Source: Thiorhodovibrio litoralis (GTDB lineage: Bacteria; Pseudomonadota; Gammaproteobacteria; Chromatiales; Chromatiaceae). From it: 64,000 nucleotides of DNA. Under the pieces are notes generated by a model, which saw only the letters and a program-made list of their open reading frames with translations, was not told the origin of the DNA and made no database searches. Positions within the stretch are counted from its first letter, which is position 1; the number at the start of each line of letters is the position of its first letter. Below are positions 1 to 8,112 of the stretch, one piece after another. The DNA lies in assembly GCF_033954455.1 (NCBI RefSeq), contig NZ_CP121473.1:3396501-3460500 (forward strand). Direction: 5' to 3'. The position numbers were made by a program, and so were the translations under genes.

Positions 1-1136
1 TCGACCAAGACCGCAAGGATGCAACCAAGCGAGCGAATCTGCGCACGCTCTACGGCATTGAGCGCGCCCCGAGCGATACCTGGTTTCGCCAACGTCTCGA
101 TGTGATGGACCCCAAGCATCTGCGCCCCTTGTACAAGGCGTTGTTGGCCGCCTTGCAGCGGGGCAAGGGCTTGGAAGGGTTTGCCTATCTGCACGGGCAC
201 TACCTGCTCTCGCTCGACGGCACCGGGTACTTCTCCTCACAGAGCATCCATTGCCAGCACTGCGCCGAGAAACACCACCGCGACGGCACCATCACCTACT
301 ACCATCAGGCGCTGGCGGCGGTGTTGGTCCACCCCGATCAGCGCGAGGTCTTTCCCTTGGCACCAGAGCCCATTATGCGCGCCGATGGGGCGAAGAAAAA
401 CGACTGCGAGCGCAACGCCAGCAAGCGGTTGTTAAGCGATGTGCGTCGCGAGCATCCGCACCTGAAACTCATCGTCATTGAGGATGCCTTGGCGTCCAAC
501 GCCCCGCACATCCGCCATCTTCAGGCGTTGAACATGCGCTTCATCCTCGGTGCCAAGGAAAGCGACCATGGCTTTCTGTTCGACTGGGTGGCCAACACCC
601 CAACGACGATCGTGCGCGAGTACAAGGACGAAGACGGCACGCGCCACCGCTTTCGCTCTCTCAACGGTGCCCCATTGAATGAGTCCAATTTTGACCTGGA
701 GGTCAATTTCCTCGAGTACTGGGAGCACGCCCCGGATGGCAAGGTGACCCATTTCTCCTGGGTCACCGACATTCCCATCGACGACACCAACCTGATGACT
801 TTGATGCGAGGAGCCCGCGCCCGCTGGAAAATCGAGAACGAAACCTTTAACACCCTGAAAAATCAAGGCTATCACTTCGAGCACAACTTCGGTCACGGCG
901 ATCAACACTTAAGCACCGTGCTGATGCATCTGATGATGCTGGCGTTTCTCATCGACCAGATCCAACAACGCTGTTGTCGGCTGTTTCAAACCGCAATGAC
1001 AGCGGCGCAGAGCAAGATCCGGTTGTGGGATCAGCTACGCCATCGCTTCAATCTCTGCCTGATCCCAAATTGGGAGGCCCTGTATCGCTCCATCTTCGAT
1101 CCGCCCAAACTCGTCCTGACCTGGGATACTTCCTAG
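1..1136 (+). CDS. DDE transposase, 5' end outside window
   Basis: The reading frame is open from base 3, well upstream of the first in-frame ATG at 102, so the gene is cut by the window edge. The protein looks like an IS4-superfamily or ISNCY-type transposase. It has an LSLDGTGYF segment for the first catalytic Asp, a VIEDALASN segment for the second, and a C-terminal RWKIENETFNTLK block that carries the catalytic Glu in the usual Y(2)R(3)E(6)K arrangement. GYHFEHNFGHG and a hydrophobic tail follow. It would catalyse cut-and-paste DNA transposition. The C-terminus appears complete. I could not define the right inverted repeat. Family-level assignment is confident; the exact IS group is not. 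Confidence 0.85.
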   Translation, partial: DQDRKDATKRANLRTLYGIERAPSDTWFRQRLDVMDPKHLRPLYKALLAALQRGKGLEGFAYLHGHYLLSLDGTGYFSSQSIHCQHCAEKHHRDGTITYYHQALAAVLVHPDQREVFPLAPEPIMRADGAKKNDCERNASKRLLSDVRREHPHLKLIVIEDALASNAPHIRHLQALNMRFILGAKESDHGFLFDWVANTPTTIVREYKDEDGTRHRFRSLNGAPLNESNFDLEVNFLEYWEHAPDGKVTHFSWVTDIPIDDTNLMTLMRGARARWKIENETFNTLKNQGYHFEHNFGHGDQHLSTVLMHLMMLAFLIDQIQQRCCRLFQTAMTAAQSKIRLWDQLRHRFNLCLIPNWEALYRSIFDPPKLVLTWDTS

Positions 1137-1441
1137 ACGACCGCCGTGACCGAGCGCTCGTGTGATGATGTTCAGGGGATAACCAACAGCCAGCTTGCAC
1201 CATCACGGCTTACCCGTGAGGTTTTCCTCTGCCCAGGGGTTTCGCAACGCTCGCTCAATCGACGGGCGCGCGACCGAATGGGGAGCAGCGGGAATTGCTG
1301 TCACACTGCCCCAGTGCTTGCGTTCACTCATCGGCGAGAATGGCGAGCTGAGTCTTCTCATTGCGAAGGGCCGCGTCGCCCAATGTTGGCGCACAGAGCA
1401 CCGCGTTTGCCGCCGAATCACCATCATTAGAGGTGCTGGAG
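1137..1441. other. No recognisable gene
   Basis: This 305-base stretch follows the transposase stop. Its ORFs are short overlapping shadows with no motif I recognise. It probably holds the right end of the partial insertion sequence plus the upstream region of the next small gene. Confidence 0.4.
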
Positions 1442-1837
1442 ATGCTTCACCCCAATCAGTTCCGCGTCATGGAAGCCTGGGTGGCTTTCAATTTGAACGA
1501 AGCGCCGATTCACACCGAGCACGACGGTGATTTCAATGTCGTCGCGCTCATGGACGCGGCCAGTTGCTTTCTGCTCAGCTCCGGTTTTATCTCGACTGGA
1601 CAGTCCGAGATGACGAAAGCCGAGGCGCTGCGCGCACTTGAAGATGCCTGGTCACACAAACAAGACTTCCCACAGCAGCTCATGGTATCTAGCGGGCAGA
1701 GACTGAACCAACTTTGGGCGGAAGCACAAAACCTAGGCATCGAGGTAATTGAAGTGTCGGAGGACGAACTGCAGCCGTTGATCTCAGAGGCCAGAGAGAG
1801 TTTCAGGGAGCACTTTGCTGCTGGCCGCTTGCATTGA
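1442..1837 (+). CDS. Hypothetical acidic protein, 131 aa
   Basis: I chose the ATG at 1442 because AGAGG lies about 8 bases upstream; the longer frame opening at 1361 has no such site. The protein starts MLHPNQFRVMEAW. It then has a segment resembling an RNase H-like or integrase-core strand (HDGDFNVVALMDAASCFLLSS) and an alpha-helical acidic C-terminus. I do not recognise a family with certainty. It resembles small orphan proteins found near transposases, so it may be a mobile-element passenger. No signal peptide or membrane segment is visible. Confidence 0.5.
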   Translation: MLHPNQFRVMEAWVAFNLNEAPIHTEHDGDFNVVALMDAASCFLLSSGFISTGQSEMTKAEALRALEDAWSHKQDFPQQLMVSSGQRLNQLWAEAQNLGIEVIEVSEDELQPLISEARESFREHFAAGRLH

Positions 1838-1994
1838 TTGTGGTCCAAATGCCTTTTCCCGTTGGTCGAAATCCCGCTTGGCCAAGGTCCGTCAGCCAAC
1901 CCGCACCGAAACGCGACTTATCAATGCGGCCACTTCCACCTCCCCGGATAATCCTGAGCAAATTGATCGGAAACAGTGACGCGGAGGTTCCAAC

Positions 1995-2180
1995 ATGCCC
2001 AAGCAACAACGACACAATATGGGAGCGGGCGGCGCTTGCATCTGCCCGAAGTGCGACTATCGCAGTGCGCATCGTGCGGGCATCCCCTGCCAAGACGAGC
2101 GCTGCCCCGATTGCGGCACCAAGCTGCTGCGCGAGGGCTCTTACCACGACCAACTGCTGCAACAGAAGCGCCAACACTAG
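1995..2180 (+). CDS. Small zinc-ribbon protein, 61 aa
   Basis: A good ribosome-binding site (GGAGG) precedes the ATG. The protein has two CxxC knuckles, CICPKCDY and CPDCGTKL, separated by about 20 residues that contain a further Cys and a His. This is a typical metal-binding zinc ribbon or rubredoxin-like fold. The stop is only 12 bases before the DUF89 gene, so the two are probably cotranscribed. Proteins of this size usually act as metal-binding accessory factors; the real function is unknown. The gene is too small to be assigned by more than its knuckles. Confidence 0.65.
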   Translation: MPKQQRHNMGAGGACICPKCDYRSAHRAGIPCQDERCPDCGTKLLREGSYHDQLLQQKRQH

Positions 2181-2192
2181 GGTCTGGCCACC

Positions 2193-3056
2193 ATGCAAGT
2201 TTATCTGGACTGCTGGCCCTGCTTCCTGCGTCAGGCGCTGAGCGCGGCCCGCCGCGCTGGGGCCTCGGCTGAATTGCAGCGCGCGATCTTGGAAGAGACC
2301 ATGACCGCCTTGCGCGAACTTGGCAGCGATGCGACCCCACCGGAGATGGGCGAGCGCATTCATCGGCTGGTGCGCGAACGCGCGCGGGCACCCGACCCTT
2401 ACCTGGAGGTGAAACGCGAGGCCACTGGACAGGCTCTGGCCCTGCTGCCGACGCTGCGGCAGAGGGTTGAAGAGTCCGATGATCCTCTCCACACAGCGGT
2501 GCGCATCGCCATCGCCGGCAACATCATCGACCATGGTGTCGCCGAGACCTTCGACTTGGAGGCGACACTGGAACGGGTGCTTCAGGCCACGCCGCCGATC
2601 GACGATCTGCAGGTGCTGCGCGAGGCGCTGGAACGGGTGGATGACGTGCTGTATCTGGCCGACAACGCCGGCGAGACGGTCTTCGATCGTGTGCTGATCG
2701 AAACGCTGTCTCTGCCCGTGCGCTATGCCGTCAAGGCCGGCCCGGTGCTAAACGATGCCACCCGCGAGGAAGCCGTCGCCGCCGGCCTGGACCAGGTCGC
2801 GGAGATCATTGACACTGGTTGCGACGCCATGGGCGCGCCCTTGGGTCTGTGCTCGCCAGACTTCCGCGATCGCTTCAACCGCGCTCGGCTGATCATCGCC
2901 AAGGGCCAAGCCAATTACGAGACGCTGCGCGGGGTAGATGCGCCCATTTGCTTCCTGCTGCAGGCCAAGTGCTCGGTGATTGCCGGGGATATCGGTGTCC
3001 CGACGGGCAGCGTCATCATTCAGGCGAGCGCCGCGCTGTATGATGCCGCTTCCTAA
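2193..3056 (+). CDS. DUF89/ARMT1-like damage-control phosphatase family protein
   Basis: This 287-residue protein begins MQVYLDCWPCFLRQAL, the Cys-containing start typical of the prokaryotic DUF89 subfamily. It carries the family core YLADNAGETVFDR (Asp and Asn metal ligands) around residue 155, then the KAGPVLNDAT and GANYETL-like blocks (here GQANYETLRG). DUF89 proteins are metal-dependent phosphatases thought to remove damaged or side-product phosphometabolites. The substrate of the prokaryotic subfamily is not settled. The length is normal for the subfamily. It follows the zinc-ribbon gene by 12 bases, which suggests a functional pair. Confidence 0.85.
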   Translation: MQVYLDCWPCFLRQALSAARRAGASAELQRAILEETMTALRELGSDATPPEMGERIHRLVRERARAPDPYLEVKREATGQALALLPTLRQRVEESDDPLHTAVRIAIAGNIIDHGVAETFDLEATLERVLQATPPIDDLQVLREALERVDDVLYLADNAGETVFDRVLIETLSLPVRYAVKAGPVLNDATREEAVAAGLDQVAEIIDTGCDAMGAPLGLCSPDFRDRFNRARLIIAKGQANYETLRGVDAPICFLLQAKCSVIAGDIGVPTGSVIIQASAALYDAAS

Positions 3057-3162
3057 CGCTCATGGTCACGGCCACCCCGGAGGATGAAGCCTGTTGATTC
3101 ACGGTAATCGCTCTGACAGACACAACAAACCATCCGCATCAAGGCCAACAGGAGATTCGCTG

Positions 3163-3480
3163 ATGTTCATCGTGATCAATCGCGTCGCTGTCGTCGAGGA
3201 CTTCGCCGAGATGTTCGAGGACCGGTTTCGCCACCGCGCGGGTCAGATCGACAAACAACCGGGTTTTATCCGCATGCAGGTGCTCAAACCCCAGACGCCC
3301 GACACGCCCTATCTAGTGCAAACCACCTGGCATGATCGCCAGGCGTTCGAGGCGTGGGTCGGCTCGGAGGATTTTAAAGTCGCCCACGGCAACCCGATGC
3401 CAAAAGAGGCCTTTAGCGGTGAGGGCAGGATCGAGATGTTCGAGGGGATCATCGATTCCGAGGTGGCTGACTCGCCATGA
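3163..3480 (+). CDS. Antibiotic biosynthesis monooxygenase (ABM) domain protein
   Basis: The start at 3163 is chosen for the AGGAG about 8 bases upstream; the frame is also open from 3094. The 105-residue product begins MFIVINRVAV. It has the ferredoxin-like ABM pattern, with FRHRAGQIDKQPGFIRMQVL followed by TTWHDRQAFEAWVGSEDF. Proteins of this type include IsdG/HmoB-like haem-degrading monooxygenases and small quinone-modifying enzymes. The N-x-x-H-W triad of IsdG cannot be confirmed, so the haem role is inference only. It ends 14 bases from the convergent sulfotransferase gene. Confidence 0.75.
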   Translation: MFIVINRVAVVEDFAEMFEDRFRHRAGQIDKQPGFIRMQVLKPQTPDTPYLVQTTWHDRQAFEAWVGSEDFKVAHGNPMPKEAFSGEGRIEMFEGIIDSEVADSP

Positions 3481-3493
3481 CGACGTCGAAGGA

Positions 3494-4399
3494 TCAATCG
3501 AGCCCCAGATAGGCCAGACAGTCGGCGGACAACTCCTGTCGACAACGACTGAGAATCCGCGCCTCCTGATCGCCGGTCAGCTGGGTTGTGTGATCGCCGG
3601 TCTGGCCTTTGCGGATGAAGCCGCCGGGGCGAAACATCGGACTGCCATCGGCGTTGCGCCCGGCGAAGCGCTGGCTGTTTGCCTTCATCCAGGCGAAGGA
3701 AGACAGCTGCACGGTTTGCTCAAGCGTCTGTGGCGTCACGGGCCAGCCGAGAAACGTGGCGATCCGTTCAATTGCGCCCGGCAGGTCGGCCTTGAGATCG
3801 CTGTAGCGCAGCATCAGCAGGTTGTCGCGCTCGCGCCGAGGCCACCAGCTGCCCAGATTACGAAACCAGGCGCCGAAGGCGAGCCAGTCCTCCACATGGA
3901 CCTCCAGACTCGCGGGTCGCTCCAATCCGTGAGCGGCGAGCGCGCTGTCGGTCATGTCCATCAGGTGATGGTAGAAGCTGACGCAGCAGTCGCGCGGATC
4001 GCGCACCGTCAGAATCAGGCGTGCGATCTCGCGGCCCGGGGTCTGCTCCCAGGTACAATGGGTCTTGAACAGCCGCGGATCGGGGCGCGCTGCAAAGCCC
4101 GCCAACACCTGTTGCCAGGTTTGGGGCGGACGCTGGCGTTCCAGCCAGGGCACCACCGTATCGATGTCCTCGAAGGTGTCATCGCTGCCGGTGCGCAGTT
4201 GATGCAGAATCTGCTGCATCCAGGTGGTTCCGGCCTTGGGTGCCGTGGTGATCAGCACATCGCTCGGGCGTGCCTGAAAATGGGCGAGTATCCAGGGATC
4301 ATGCAGCGGATGGGGCTCGCCCCAATGTGCATCCGGTGGCGCGTCGGATGGCTCGGGCCGCGCCAAATCGATTGTGCCAACGGATGGCTGCGTGGTCAT
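3494..4399 (-). CDS. Sulfotransferase domain protein
   Basis: This 301-residue protein shows the PAPS-binding 5' loop PKAGTTWMQQIL at about residue 54. It has the 3'-phosphate motif VRDPRDCCVSFYHH in the middle and a C-terminal RKGQTGDH block that matches the conserved GxxGDxK region. These are the hallmarks of cytosolic-type sulfotransferases (Sulfotransfer_1), which move sulfate from PAPS to a small-molecule hydroxyl or amine. The acceptor cannot be predicted. AGGAAA lies upstream of the ATG. It is convergent with the ABM gene and divergent from the broken methyltransferase at 4463. Confidence 0.88.
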   Translation of the reverse strand: MTTQPSVGTIDLARPEPSDAPPDAHWGEPHPLHDPWILAHFQARPSDVLITTAPKAGTTWMQQILHQLRTGSDDTFEDIDTVVPWLERQRPPQTWQQVLAGFAARPDPRLFKTHCTWEQTPGREIARLILTVRDPRDCCVSFYHHLMDMTDSALAAHGLERPASLEVHVEDWLAFGAWFRNLGSWWPRRERDNLLMLRYSDLKADLPGAIERIATFLGWPVTPQTLEQTVQLSSFAWMKANSQRFAGRNADGSPMFRPGGFIRKGQTGDHTTQLTGDQEARILSRCRQELSADCLAYLGLD

Positions 4400-4462
4400 G
4401 TCATGCGTTTCCTGAAAATCTGAACAAGCGTATCACGCAGAATCATCTCACGGAGAGACCCT

Positions 4463-4630
4463 ATGTGGGACCAACGCTTCGACCGTGAAGACTATCTCTA
4501 CGGCACCGAGCCGAGCCAGTTTCTCGCGGCCCAGACGGAGCGCCTGCGCCCCGGACAGCGAGCTTTGGTCGTCGCCGATGGCGAGGGGCGTCATGCCGTC
4601 CATCTCGCCGCGCTCGGGCTACGCCTATGA
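4463..4630 (+). pseudogene. Truncated SAM-dependent methyltransferase, N-terminal fragment
   Basis: A good start (CGGAGAG, then ATG) opens a frame beginning MWDQRFDREDYLYGTEPSQFL. It runs into the first strand of the SAM-binding fold (VVADGEGRHAVHLAALG) and stops after 55 codons. The family (TehB/class I methyltransferases) is normally about 200 residues. Homology is lost at about base 4615. There the sequence becomes the C-terminal part of an unrelated transposase, which was later hit by the ISKra4-type element. The fragment cannot bind SAM properly and should be inactive. Confidence 0.8.
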
Positions 4631-4633
4631 GCA

Positions 4634-6019
4634 GGGTGCGGCCTTTTAATAATGTGATTATCCGAAACAGGCGGCACCGAATTGATCAATTCGCTGCCAA
4701 AATTGCTGCCAGCGCCCGGTCGTTTGGCTCAGCGCCCGCGGGCTGAGTACAATCCCGGCGCCTTTGGTTTTCCAGCGCATGCCCGATGCGCAAAGTCGCT
4801 GCTTGACCAGCGTCTTGCAGGCGGCTTCAGTCACCCCTGAACCGATGGGAAGATGCTCGGCGAGGAAACCGGGGTAGTCCATCTGGTGGCGATGGTTGGT
4901 GAAATAGGTCCAAGCGCGGCGCACGCCTTCGCGAACCGCTTGGGATAAGCCGCGTTTCTCCCCCAATCGTTCGGCCTCATTGATGAGGGCATCAACGGCG
5001 TGCGGATCATGCTTGAGCCGATGGGCCTGGTCGTGGCGGTATCGCTCCCGCGCGCCCTGATCTTTGCGTGCCGGGTAACGGGCTTGAGCGAGCAGGGCCA
5101 GATACTCGCTGGCATGATAGAAGTCGATGAGTTGTTGCTCGGTGTGTTGGGTCAAAAATGACCAATTGGCAGCGGCCCCGTCAGCGATGCCGATGAAGCG
5201 CGCGTCAGGGTAATGCTGTTTGGCGGCAGTGATTTCGCGGGTCAGCCGTTCCGTGAAGGTCTGTTTGCCGTATTCGGGCGCGGCGGCCAGGTAAATGGTG
5301 TGCTGACGCTCCCCCGCCGTGTCGTAGAACGACAGCGCACCGACCATGGCTTCGCGATACCCGCTGCTGTCGGCCATGGGAATCATGGCGCCATCCAAGC
5401 TCACGGCCACCGTCGTGATCGCCTGCGCCAACGCGGGCAGTTCATACGTCCAGGTTTCTTCCTTCGCCATGGCGATGGTGCCGACCCATTCGCCGACATG
5501 CTGGATATAAGAGCGCGCGACGCAGCGTCCGTGATTGTCCGCGAGATCGCGTTGCACCGAGCCCGCATTGAGTTGGGCGTACTTGTGACTGATCTGGCGG
5601 GCGAACAACGGCGTTGCCCCGCGCACGATGCGCGCGGCGGTCTCCAGCGGACAATAAATCCGCCCGCCACGCGAGGTCTGATAGACATAGCGCTCGACGC
5701 TGACAGGCCCATAAGGCGTTTGGTATTCCTTCGGATCGCGGGCGCGCGCAGTCAGCTTGATGTCGCCCACGCGAATCGGGCTCCCGTCGGTATCAAAACG
5801 CCCCAGTGCCTCGACTGTCGCACAGCAGCCAACTGCGTTGGTCGCCTGCTGAATCTGCTGTTCCATCTCCTGCAAGCTGCCATGCAACGGCAGGCTCACT
5901 TCGATGGTGATCTCTTCCCCCGAACGCCGGACAACCGTGGCCATGATCGCTCCTCGCCTCATCATTTACAGAGACTTAAAGCATACTCCTCGAAATAACA
6001 TCTTGTCGAGGCCGCACCC
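4634..6019 (-). mobile_element. ISKra4-family insertion sequence
   Basis: The element is bounded by GGGTGCGGCC at 4634 and its exact inverted complement GGCCGCACCC ending at 6019. It is flanked on both sides by the 8-bp direct repeat TATGAGCA (4626-4633 and 6020-6027), a clean target-site duplication. The single gene inside is an ISKra4-type transposase on the minus strand. Both ends, the duplication and the intact transposase argue for a recent, possibly still active insertion. Confidence 0.88.
4658..5944 (-). CDS. ISKra4-family transposase
   Basis: The start is set at 5944 (MATVVRRSG), with GAGGAG six bases upstream, rather than at the ORF limit of 5965. This gives 428 residues. Family hallmarks are SLDGAMIPM (first Asp), GIADGAAANW (second Asp), a YHASEYL segment, and the C-terminal HLPIGSGVTEAACKTLVKQRL plus SGMRWKTKGA block that carries the Glu. 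It would catalyse transposition of the surrounding 1.39-kb element. It is full length and shows no frameshift. Confidence 0.92.
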   Translation of the reverse strand: MATVVRRSGEEITIEVSLPLHGSLQEMEQQIQQATNAVGCCATVEALGRFDTDGSPIRVGDIKLTARARDPKEYQTPYGPVSVERYVYQTSRGGRIYCPLETAARIVRGATPLFARQISHKYAQLNAGSVQRDLADNHGRCVARSYIQHVGEWVGTIAMAKEETWTYELPALAQAITTVAVSLDGAMIPMADSSGYREAMVGALSFYDTAGERQHTIYLAAAPEYGKQTFTERLTREITAAKQHYPDARFIGIADGAAANWSFLTQHTEQQLIDFYHASEYLALLAQARYPARKDQGARERYRHDQAHRLKHDPHAVDALINEAERLGEKRGLSQAVREGVRRAWTYFTNHRHQMDYPGFLAEHLPIGSGVTEAACKTLVKQRLCASGMRWKTKGAGIVLSPRALSQTTGRWQQFWQRIDQFGAACFG

Positions 6020-6256
6020 TATGAGCATGCCTTCGCCAAGCAGTGGAACGCGATGAAGGGCTACCATTTCCTGATGCGTCTGGCGCACCTCATCAACACC
6101 CTGGCGCGCTTCTCCAAGCAGCTGGCGGCGCTATTCGTGCAGCTTGGGGTGCAGGCCACCATCGGCTTCATCCGCAATACCCTCACCGGCCCTTGGCTCG
6201 ACCCCGCCGTGGTGGAGCAGCGCCTGCAGCGACCGTTTCGATTAAGTCTGCTCTGA
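6020..6256 (+). pseudogene. C-terminal remnant of a second transposase
   Basis: From the right target duplication onward the frame reads YEHAFAKQWNAMKGYHFLMR and continues to a stop at 6256. The left duplication supplies the preceding GYAYEH codons at 4615-4632. This is the C-terminal domain of an IS4/ISNCY-type transposase of a different group from the one at the window start. Its N-terminal two thirds are missing and are replaced by the methyltransferase fragment. It is therefore an old remnant into which the ISKra4-type element inserted. Confidence 0.75.
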
Positions 6257-6641
6257 GCTCACTGCCTGCAGTGAGACGACCGCTTGCCCATCGCGCAGGC
6301 GGCGGCTTCCTATGGCCAACCAGTCCTCAAGCGGCTATTTCCGCTTCGGAAGATTCCGTCACAAGGGCACCAATGTTGGGTTTTCACCTGAGTCGGCGCA
6401 AAAACACTCGCCATCCCTCGCTAAGCACCTCGGTCTGGAAAGTCGTGCGTCAGGGCTGCCGTCGCGGCGCTACGCTTGCCCCCCAAAGAATTCTTCTCTT
6501 AAATGCGCAATCTGGTGCATGCGCTGATGCAAAATGGTTACGATACCTGTCAAGTCCCCGCAGATGGGTAGCCCTTGGGCCGGTTCGTTTGGCCCCTGAC
6601 CGCATGCGCTTTTTGAATCTTTGTTGGTGGAGATCCCTTCC
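6257..6641. other. Intergenic stretch, no recognisable gene
   Basis: About 385 bases hold no supported coding region. A perfect 8-bp stem (CTCACTGC/GCAGTGAG, 6258-6275) lies just after the transposase remnant and may be an old element end or terminator without a T-run. The last bases contain the ribosome-binding site of the next gene. Confidence 0.4.
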
Positions 6642-7232
6642 ATGTCCGCAATTGCTGAACAGTTACCTTTCGACGCTGAGGCGTATCTTGCCTGGGAGGA
6701 GGAGCAGCCGGAGAAGCATGAGTATTTTCAAGGTGAGGCATTTGCCATGGTAGGGGCGCGGCAGGAGCATGTTTTGGTTTCGTTGAATTTTGCCGCTGCG
6801 CTCAAGCAGCGCTTGCGTGGCGGCCCTTGCCGGACCTATGTCGCGGACATGAAGCTGCGGGTGGCGGCGGCGGATGCGTTTTTTTATCCGGATGTGATGG
6901 TTTCTTGCGATGCCCGTGATCATGCCGCAGCGCTTAGTCTGGAGCATCCGCGTTTGATTATTGAGGTGCTCTCGGCGCGGACCGAGGCCTTTGACCGTGG
7001 TGCGAAGGCTTCGGCGTATCGCCTGTTGCCGTCGCTGCGCGAATACGTGGTGGTGGACATTGGCGCACGCCGGCTGGAAGTCTACCATCGCACCGATCAG
7101 GGCGATTGGCACTTGCGCGACTGCCGCCCGGGAGATGGCGCCTGCCGGTTGGAGTCGCTGGAGCTGGAGTTGCCGTTCACGGAGATTTTCGAGGACCTTC
7201 CGCCGCTTGGTTCTGAGCCGGAAGCCGAATGA
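6642..7232 (+). CDS. Uma2-family putative endonuclease (DUF820)
   Basis: The start at 6642 (MSAIAEQLPF) has GGTGGAG about eight bases upstream; an in-frame TTG at 6621 is less likely. The 196 residues show the Uma2 pattern: YLAWEEEQPEKHEYFQGEAFAM, then FYPDVMVSCD, then PRLIIEVLSARTEAFDRGAK, and a YVVVDI strand. These match the PD-(D/E)xK core with E, D and ExK-like positions. Members are abundant in cyanobacteria and purple bacteria. Their biological role is unknown, and some are suspected to be mobile or selfish nucleases. The gene stands alone between intergenic stretches. Confidence 0.85.
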   Translation: MSAIAEQLPFDAEAYLAWEEEQPEKHEYFQGEAFAMVGARQEHVLVSLNFAAALKQRLRGGPCRTYVADMKLRVAAADAFFYPDVMVSCDARDHAAALSLEHPRLIIEVLSARTEAFDRGAKASAYRLLPSLREYVVVDIGARRLEVYHRTDQGDWHLRDCRPGDGACRLESLELELPFTEIFEDLPPLGSEPEAE

Positions 7233-7396
7233 GGCATTGATTGCAGGCAGCGTGCGGTAACCAGAAACCCGATGCTCAAGCAACTCCGTGCTAGTCAACC
7301 TGCCTGGTTATTCCATCTGGAAGGTCGAGGGGGGAGCCTACTGAACATTTGAGCGGGTTCTTTATAGCGATAGGATGTGAAGCTCAATACCACGCG

Positions 7397-8023
7397 ATGA
7401 CCAGCAGAGCGCAAAATCCTGCACGAGTATCGGGTTGGCTCCCACAGGCGCGGCGTTGTCCATCGCCTAATTGCAACCGCCGGCCGCCGGGGATGGCGGT
7501 CGAGTTGCTGGTAATCCACAACATCAGTCTGCCGCCTGGGGACTTTGGTGGTCCTTGGGTCGAGCAGCTGTTCTTGAATCAGCTCGATCCGGCGGGACAT
7601 CCCTACTTTCAGACCATCGCTGGGCTGCGCGTTTCAGCGCATTTGCTGATCCGTCGGAGTGGCGAGGCGCTGCAGTTTGTCGATCTGGGTGATCGCGCCT
7701 GGCATGCAGGGGCCTCACGCTTTCAGGGCCGCGAGAATTGCAATGATTTTTCTATTGGAATCGAGTTGGAGGGGACGGACAGCTGCCCTTTCACCGATGC
7801 GCAGTACGGGCGCCTTGTTGCTCTGACGCGGACGATTCTGCGCGCCTACCCGGCCATTGGACCTGGGCGGGTGGTCGGGCATGAGCATATCGCGCCCGGT
7901 CGCAAGACTGATCCTGGGCCTTGCTTCGACTGGGAGCGCTATCTTGGGACGGTTTTCGGACCGGAGGCGCTAACGGCTGATCTGCCGGTATTTTGTGGTG
8001 CGCACGACAGTGAGAGATGCTGA
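7397..8023 (+). CDS. ampD: 1,6-anhydro-N-acetylmuramyl-L-alanine amidase AmpD
   Basis: The 208-residue product carries the amidase_2 fold. ELLVIHNISLPPG supplies the first zinc His, SAHLLIRRSGE the substrate-loop region, and GHEHIAPGRKTDPGPCFDW the second His with the conserved Lys and Asp. AmpD is the cytoplasmic zinc amidase that removes the peptide from anhydro-muropeptides during cell-wall recycling, which in turn controls AmpR-type beta-lactamase induction. I chose ATG 7397 because family members normally have a short N-terminal extension before the first strand. A start near 7490 is possible. Confidence 0.88.
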   Translation: MTSRAQNPARVSGWLPQARRCPSPNCNRRPPGMAVELLVIHNISLPPGDFGGPWVEQLFLNQLDPAGHPYFQTIAGLRVSAHLLIRRSGEALQFVDLGDRAWHAGASRFQGRENCNDFSIGIELEGTDSCPFTDAQYGRLVALTRTILRAYPAIGPGRVVGHEHIAPGRKTDPGPCFDWERYLGTVFGPEALTADLPVFCGAHDSERC

Positions 8024-8112
8024 CGTCGCCATGGTCATCGCGCCATTGTGCCCGGCAGGCGTGCGATAATGCTGGCTGAATCCTTGTTTGAAATGCTAGG
8101 GAGCGTCTCAGA

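Noticed and set aside
3332..4423. Plus-strand ORF of 363 codons opposite the sulfotransferase
   Set aside because: The minus strand carries clear sulfotransferase motifs; the plus frame is a GC-rich shadow.
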